Source of the DNA: JBCCOW01 sp039025855
GTDB taxonomy: Bacteria; Planctomycetota; Phycisphaerae; Phycisphaerales; Phycisphaeraceae
NCBI GenBank assembly: GCA_039025855.1
Contig: JBCCNL010000012.1
Span: 1-64,000, forward strand
Direction: 5' to 3'
Length of the DNA stretch: 64,000 nucleotides
Of the stretch, positions 61,129 to 64,000 are shown in pieces. Numbering within the stretch: the stretch's first letter is position 1; every line of letters starts with the position of its first letter. The translations under genes and the position numbers were made by a program. Below the pieces are notes generated by a model. That model ran no database searches. It worked only from the letters and a program-made list of their open reading frames with translations, and had not been told where the DNA came from.

Positions 61129-64000
61129 CTACTGCTTGGGCGTTAGTTCCCGGAGCTTGAGGTTGCGGAACATGACCTGTGGTCGGCCGTCGTAGGCACC
61201 TACCTGATGCACCTGGAGCCCGATGTGGCCCTCCAGCGACATCGCGTCCATCACCCGGGCTGCGGGGATGCCGTTGACGTAGGTATCGATGCGTGGGCCG
61301 CGGGCCACCACCGTCACCGTGTTCCATTCGTTCACACGCCAGGCCCGGCGGGCGTAGGGCTTGTCGTACAGCGGCGCGATCCACCCGCGGCGGCCCTCAT
61401 CGAAGATGCCGCCGCTGTACGCGCGGTCCTGGTGGTCGCCCTCGACCTGGTAGCCGCGGACCCGGCCGTGGCGGTTGTCGAGGCCGCCATCGACGTGGCT
61501 GCGGACCTGGACGCCGGAGTTCAACGCGTCGTGGCTGACCTTGATCTCGTAGGTCAGCTCGAAGTCGCCGTAAGCCTTCTCGGTGACGAGGAACGTGTTG
61601 CCTTCGCTGTTGGGTACCGCGGTGCCGACGATCACGCCATCGACAACGGCGTACTCGCTCTTGCCGCCGCGGACGACCCAGCCGCCGAGCGACTCGCCGT
61701 CAAACAGGTCGACCAGGGGACCGGCCTCGTAATCAACTGGATCGAGCGGTGCGATCCAGACATTACGGAAACGCGTCGGGCCATCCGCGTTGCTGAAGTG
61801 CGCTTGCAGGACGATGGGCCCGGTCAGGACCGAGCGGGAGGTGGCGCGGTCGTGGGGCGTCTCACCGCGTTTTCGGCCCATGCCGGTGCCGTGGGGCAGC
61901 TCGACGTCGTTGTGGATCAGCTTGCCGTTCCAGTACACGGTGATGCGGGCGTTCTCGGTCTTGTTGCCCTCCCCATCCAGACGGGCAGCGCGGAACCAGA
62001 CGTCATAGCTCTGCCACTGATCGGGGCCGGCGGACGCGTTCACGTCGGCCGTCTTGAAGCGGTACAGCGACGCCGCCTCCCAGGGCTCGAGTGCATCGGC
62101 GGGTTTGTCCGCCGGCGTGGCGAGGACCTGCAACTCATAGCGGTTCTGGATGTAGATGCCGCTGTTCCCGGTCTGCTTGTCGTAGGGTCCTGCCGATCGG
62201 CCGGGCGTCTTCCACTCGGCGTGGAGGCGGAAGTCGCCGAAATGGCCGGACGAGACGAGGTTGCCGGTCTTTTGGCTGACTTCGACCCCCGCGTCCGGGT
62301 CCAGAGCGATCAGGTCGTCCTGCGACAGGCCACCGCGGTTGTTCATACGCTTGGGTTCGATGCCGCTGTGGAACATCAGGGAGTGATGCGAGCGGCCGAC
62401 CAGCGTAACCGCGTCTTCGGTGGGCAGCACCCCGACGCCAACGCCGACCGTGTCGCTGCCCGCCTCAACGATGGCGTGGCCGTTAATCGTGCTGGGCTCG
62501 ATCGCCACTGCAGTGGGTATCTGGTTCAGGGTGTAGAAGGCCTCGGTCGACCAGATGGTGTCGCCGTCCAGTGACTCGGGCATGGTGCGGAGGTACACGC
62601 AGCGGTCGGTCTTGAGCCCTGGGATGACGATGCGGACACCCTTACCATCGGCGTCGGGGGTCGCCGCCGTGACGGTGAGAAAATCGCGGTCGGTCTTCCA
62701 GCCGCCGTAGGCTTTTGTTGGGTTGTAGCCCCACTGCTCGGACTGGTAGTTGGTAGGGTCGGCCAGCCAGTCGGGGTCGATGGGCTTGGTGAACCGGAGG
62801 TGGAACCCGTCGGGGGTGGCGCGGACGGAGTGAAACTCGAAGGTGTTCTTGCCGTTGTACGTCATGCGTTGGAGGCCGAACCGCGTGCCCTGCCAAGCCC
62901 AGTTCCCGCCGCCACCAATACCGCCGATGTAGAGCGCCCCATCGGGCCCCCAACGGAGGCGGTTGACGCCACACTCGAGGCCTTGGGTAAAGCGGAACGC
63001 GGCGCCCTGCCACTGGCCGTTGACCTTCTCGACGGAGACGCGTCGGATGCCGCCGTAGGTGATCTCGCCGAGGAGCATCTGGCCAGCGAAGGGGCCATCT
63101 TCGATCAGCAACGGCTTGCTGGGTGAGTTGAGGAACTCGTTGTGCGGGAGGTAGACGACGGGCTGGCTGCGTGGTTTGTCGCCGAACACGCTGGGATGGC
63201 CGCCGATGGGGAACCGCTCGGCAAGCTTGGGCACGACGTTGGTGCGGTTGTAGTGCCCGTAGAACCGGCCTTCCTGCAGATGCGTCAGCACACTGACCGG
63301 GAACCACGTGCCCTGGTTGTCGGCGTAGAACAGGTCGTCGTCGGGGCCGAGGCCGATGGTATTGGGGGTGCGTAGGCCACCGGCGATGACGCGGGTGGTC
63401 TCGGTGGCGAGGTCAACCTCGACGAGACCGCCACGCATCGGGCCGTTGACCGACGCGTTGGTGCCCTGGCCCTCCCAGCCAGGGGGGGCCATCGCGGTGG
63501 AGAGTGCGGCGTAGAGCTTGCCGTCGCGGTGTTCGAGGCCGAACGTGAACTGGTGATAGTTCCAGCCCTCCCAGCCCTCGCCCACGTTGTGATGGGTCTC
63601 GAAGAAGCCGTCGCCGTCCGTATCGGTCAGGCGGGTGATGGCCCGGCGATGGGCGACATAGAGCACGCCGTCTACGACGCAGAGCCCGCTGGGTTCCAGC
63701 AGCCCGTCGGCGACCGGGACCAGCTCGTAGGCCTCGGGGTCATCGCCCGACGCGCCACGCACCTCGAAGAGCTTGTCGGGGTCTTTGCTGTCGATGTCCG
63801 GCAGCGCGACGTTGCTGCGTTGGATCGGACGGAACGTCCCGACGATCAGCCGGCCGTCGTCGAGGAACGTCATGGCCCCGACGCTGGGCTTGCTCTCGGG
63901 CGGGCGGATCGTCGCTATCGAGTATGACGGATGCAGCCCCGAGACCGGGTTGCCATCGCCGGGGGCGCGTGTGTTGGTCAGCCGCTTCGGGCCCGGTGAG
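61129..64000 (-). CDS. Secreted beta-propeller protein with two DUF1080 (3-keto-disaccharide hydrolase-type) domains, 5' end beyond the window
   Basis: The frame is open to the window edge, giving at least 957 residues, so the true start is outside. The N-terminal ~460 residues are a six-bladed propeller of the glucose/sorbosone-dehydrogenase or PVC-propeller type (PSVGAMTFLDDGRLIVGTFR, VADGLLEPSGLCVVDGVLYV, RLTDTDGDGFFETHHNVGEG, LRWGPDGALYIGGIGGGGNW). Two lectin-like DUF1080 domains follow, one at about residues 560-760 (GHFGDFRLHAEWKTPG, NSGIYIQNRYELQVL) and one at about 765-955 (VDLFDGESLGGWVVRGGKSE, YGDFELTYEIKVSHDALNSG). DUF1080 proteins in planctomycetes act in glycan breakdown. It ends three bases after the MmcQ gene, convergent. 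Confidence 0.88.
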   Translation of the reverse strand, partial: SPGPKRLTNTRAPGDGNPVSGLHPSYSIATIRPPESKPSVGAMTFLDDGRLIVGTFRPIQRSNVALPDIDSKDPDKLFEVRGASGDDPEAYELVPVADGLLEPSGLCVVDGVLYVAHRRAITRLTDTDGDGFFETHHNVGEGWEGWNYHQFTFGLEHRDGKLYAALSTAMAPPGWEGQGTNASVNGPMRGGLVEVDLATETTRVIAGGLRTPNTIGLGPDDDLFYADNQGTWFPVSVLTHLQEGRFYGHYNRTNVVPKLAERFPIGGHPSVFGDKPRSQPVVYLPHNEFLNSPSKPLLIEDGPFAGQMLLGEITYGGIRRVSVEKVNGQWQGAAFRFTQGLECGVNRLRWGPDGALYIGGIGGGGNWAWQGTRFGLQRMTYNGKNTFEFHSVRATPDGFHLRFTKPIDPDWLADPTNYQSEQWGYNPTKAYGGWKTDRDFLTVTAATPDADGKGVRIVIPGLKTDRCVYLRTMPESLDGDTIWSTEAFYTLNQIPTAVAIEPSTINGHAIVEAGSDTVGVGVGVLPTEDAVTLVGRSHHSLMFHSGIEPKRMNNRGGLSQDDLIALDPDAGVEVSQKTGNLVSSGHFGDFRLHAEWKTPGRSAGPYDKQTGNSGIYIQNRYELQVLATPADKPADALEPWEAASLYRFKTADVNASAGPDQWQSYDVWFRAARLDGEGNKTENARITVYWNGKLIHNDVELPHGTGMGRKRGETPHDRATSRSVLTGPIVLQAHFSNADGPTRFRNVWIAPLDPVDYEAGPLVDLFDGESLGGWVVRGGKSEYAVVDGVIVGTAVPNSEGNTFLVTEKAYGDFELTYEIKVSHDALNSGVQVRSHVDGGLDNRHGRVRGYQVEGDHQDRAYSGGIFDEGRRGWIAPLYDKPYARRAWRVNEWNTVTVVARGPRIDTYVNGIPAARVMDAMSLEGHIGLQVHQVGAYDGRPQVMFRNLKLRELTPKQ

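Noticed and set aside
55661..64000. Search for an attachment-site duplicate of the ssrA 3' end downstream
   Set aside because: I saw no second copy of the T-arm/acceptor sequence before the window edge and no integrase gene, so no island boundary is claimed.
1..64000. CRISPR arrays, insertion sequences, prophage genes, rRNA
   Set aside because: No regularly spaced repeats, transposase-like frames, phage structural genes or rRNA sequence were recognised.

Overview
The window is a high-GC bacterial chromosome segment, most likely from a planctomycete of the Phycisphaerae type. Pointers are two secreted proteins ending in a PEP-CTERM sorting tail, secreted proteins with Ala-Thr-Gln-Pro-rich N-terminal linkers, a beta-propeller protein fused to two 3-keto-disaccharide-hydrolase (DUF1080) domains, and many secreted proteins of unknown function. 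No rRNA, CRISPR array, transposase or integrase was seen. The taxonomic call is inference; no 16S gene is present.

Layout. 1-2.4 kb: the 5' end of a type I mannose-6-phosphate isomerase, a small secreted protein, then ispG (isoprenoid synthesis). 2.4-6.3 kb: a secreted helical protein, then a divergent AraC regulator / phytanoyl-CoA-dioxygenase pair lying between a decayed copy and an intact-length but frameshifted copy of a TIGR01777-type epimerase gene. 6.5-12.2 kb: a giant envelope protein starting at TTG, and a fused double-domain Fe3+-type ABC permease. 12.2-16.9 kb: an accessory stretch of lower GC and long gaps, with an orphan hypothetical, an alpha/beta-hydrolase lipoprotein gene broken by an in-frame TAG, two sulfotransferases and a small hypothetical. 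16.9-26.1 kb: a metal/ion group with an outer-membrane beta-barrel protein, an HMA-domain lipoprotein, a Na/Pi cotransporter, a HupE-like pseudogene, a P1B-type ATPase with an atypical CPM membrane motif divergent from a MerC-like protein, and a CbiX-type chelatase; a PEP-CTERM endonuclease I lies inside the group. 26.3-33.3 kb: a PEP-CTERM protein, an MFS transporter, a DUF3592 protein, an alpha/beta hydrolase, tRNA-Ala(UGC) and two YceI-like proteins. 33.3-38.1 kb: full-length cobalamin-dependent metH divergent from uppP, with palindromes between them. 38.1-42.0 kb: three tandem paralogues of an undescribed ~400-residue secreted family. 42.2-54.7 kb: mostly housekeeping genes, namely an LpxH-like phosphoesterase/glycosyltransferase pair, a zinc alcohol dehydrogenase, nadK, sppA, ugd, argJ and a class II aldolase. 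55.66-56.04 kb: ssrA (tmRNA), followed directly by a SWIM-domain / DUF6493-like / MmcQ-YjbR gene trio. 61.1 kb to the end: a partial beta-propeller-DUF1080-DUF1080 protein.

Candidates for an undescribed system are the three-paralogue secreted family at 38-42 kb and the SWIM/DUF6493/MmcQ trio immediately 3' of ssrA, a classic island-insertion position. Four loci show decay: the epimerase frameshift, the epimerase remnant, the hydrolase TAG and the HupE pseudogene. The plus strand reads C-rich from about 1 to 12 kb, G-rich from about 17 to 43 kb and C-rich again to about 61 kb, largely regardless of gene orientation. This was judged by eye, not computed.
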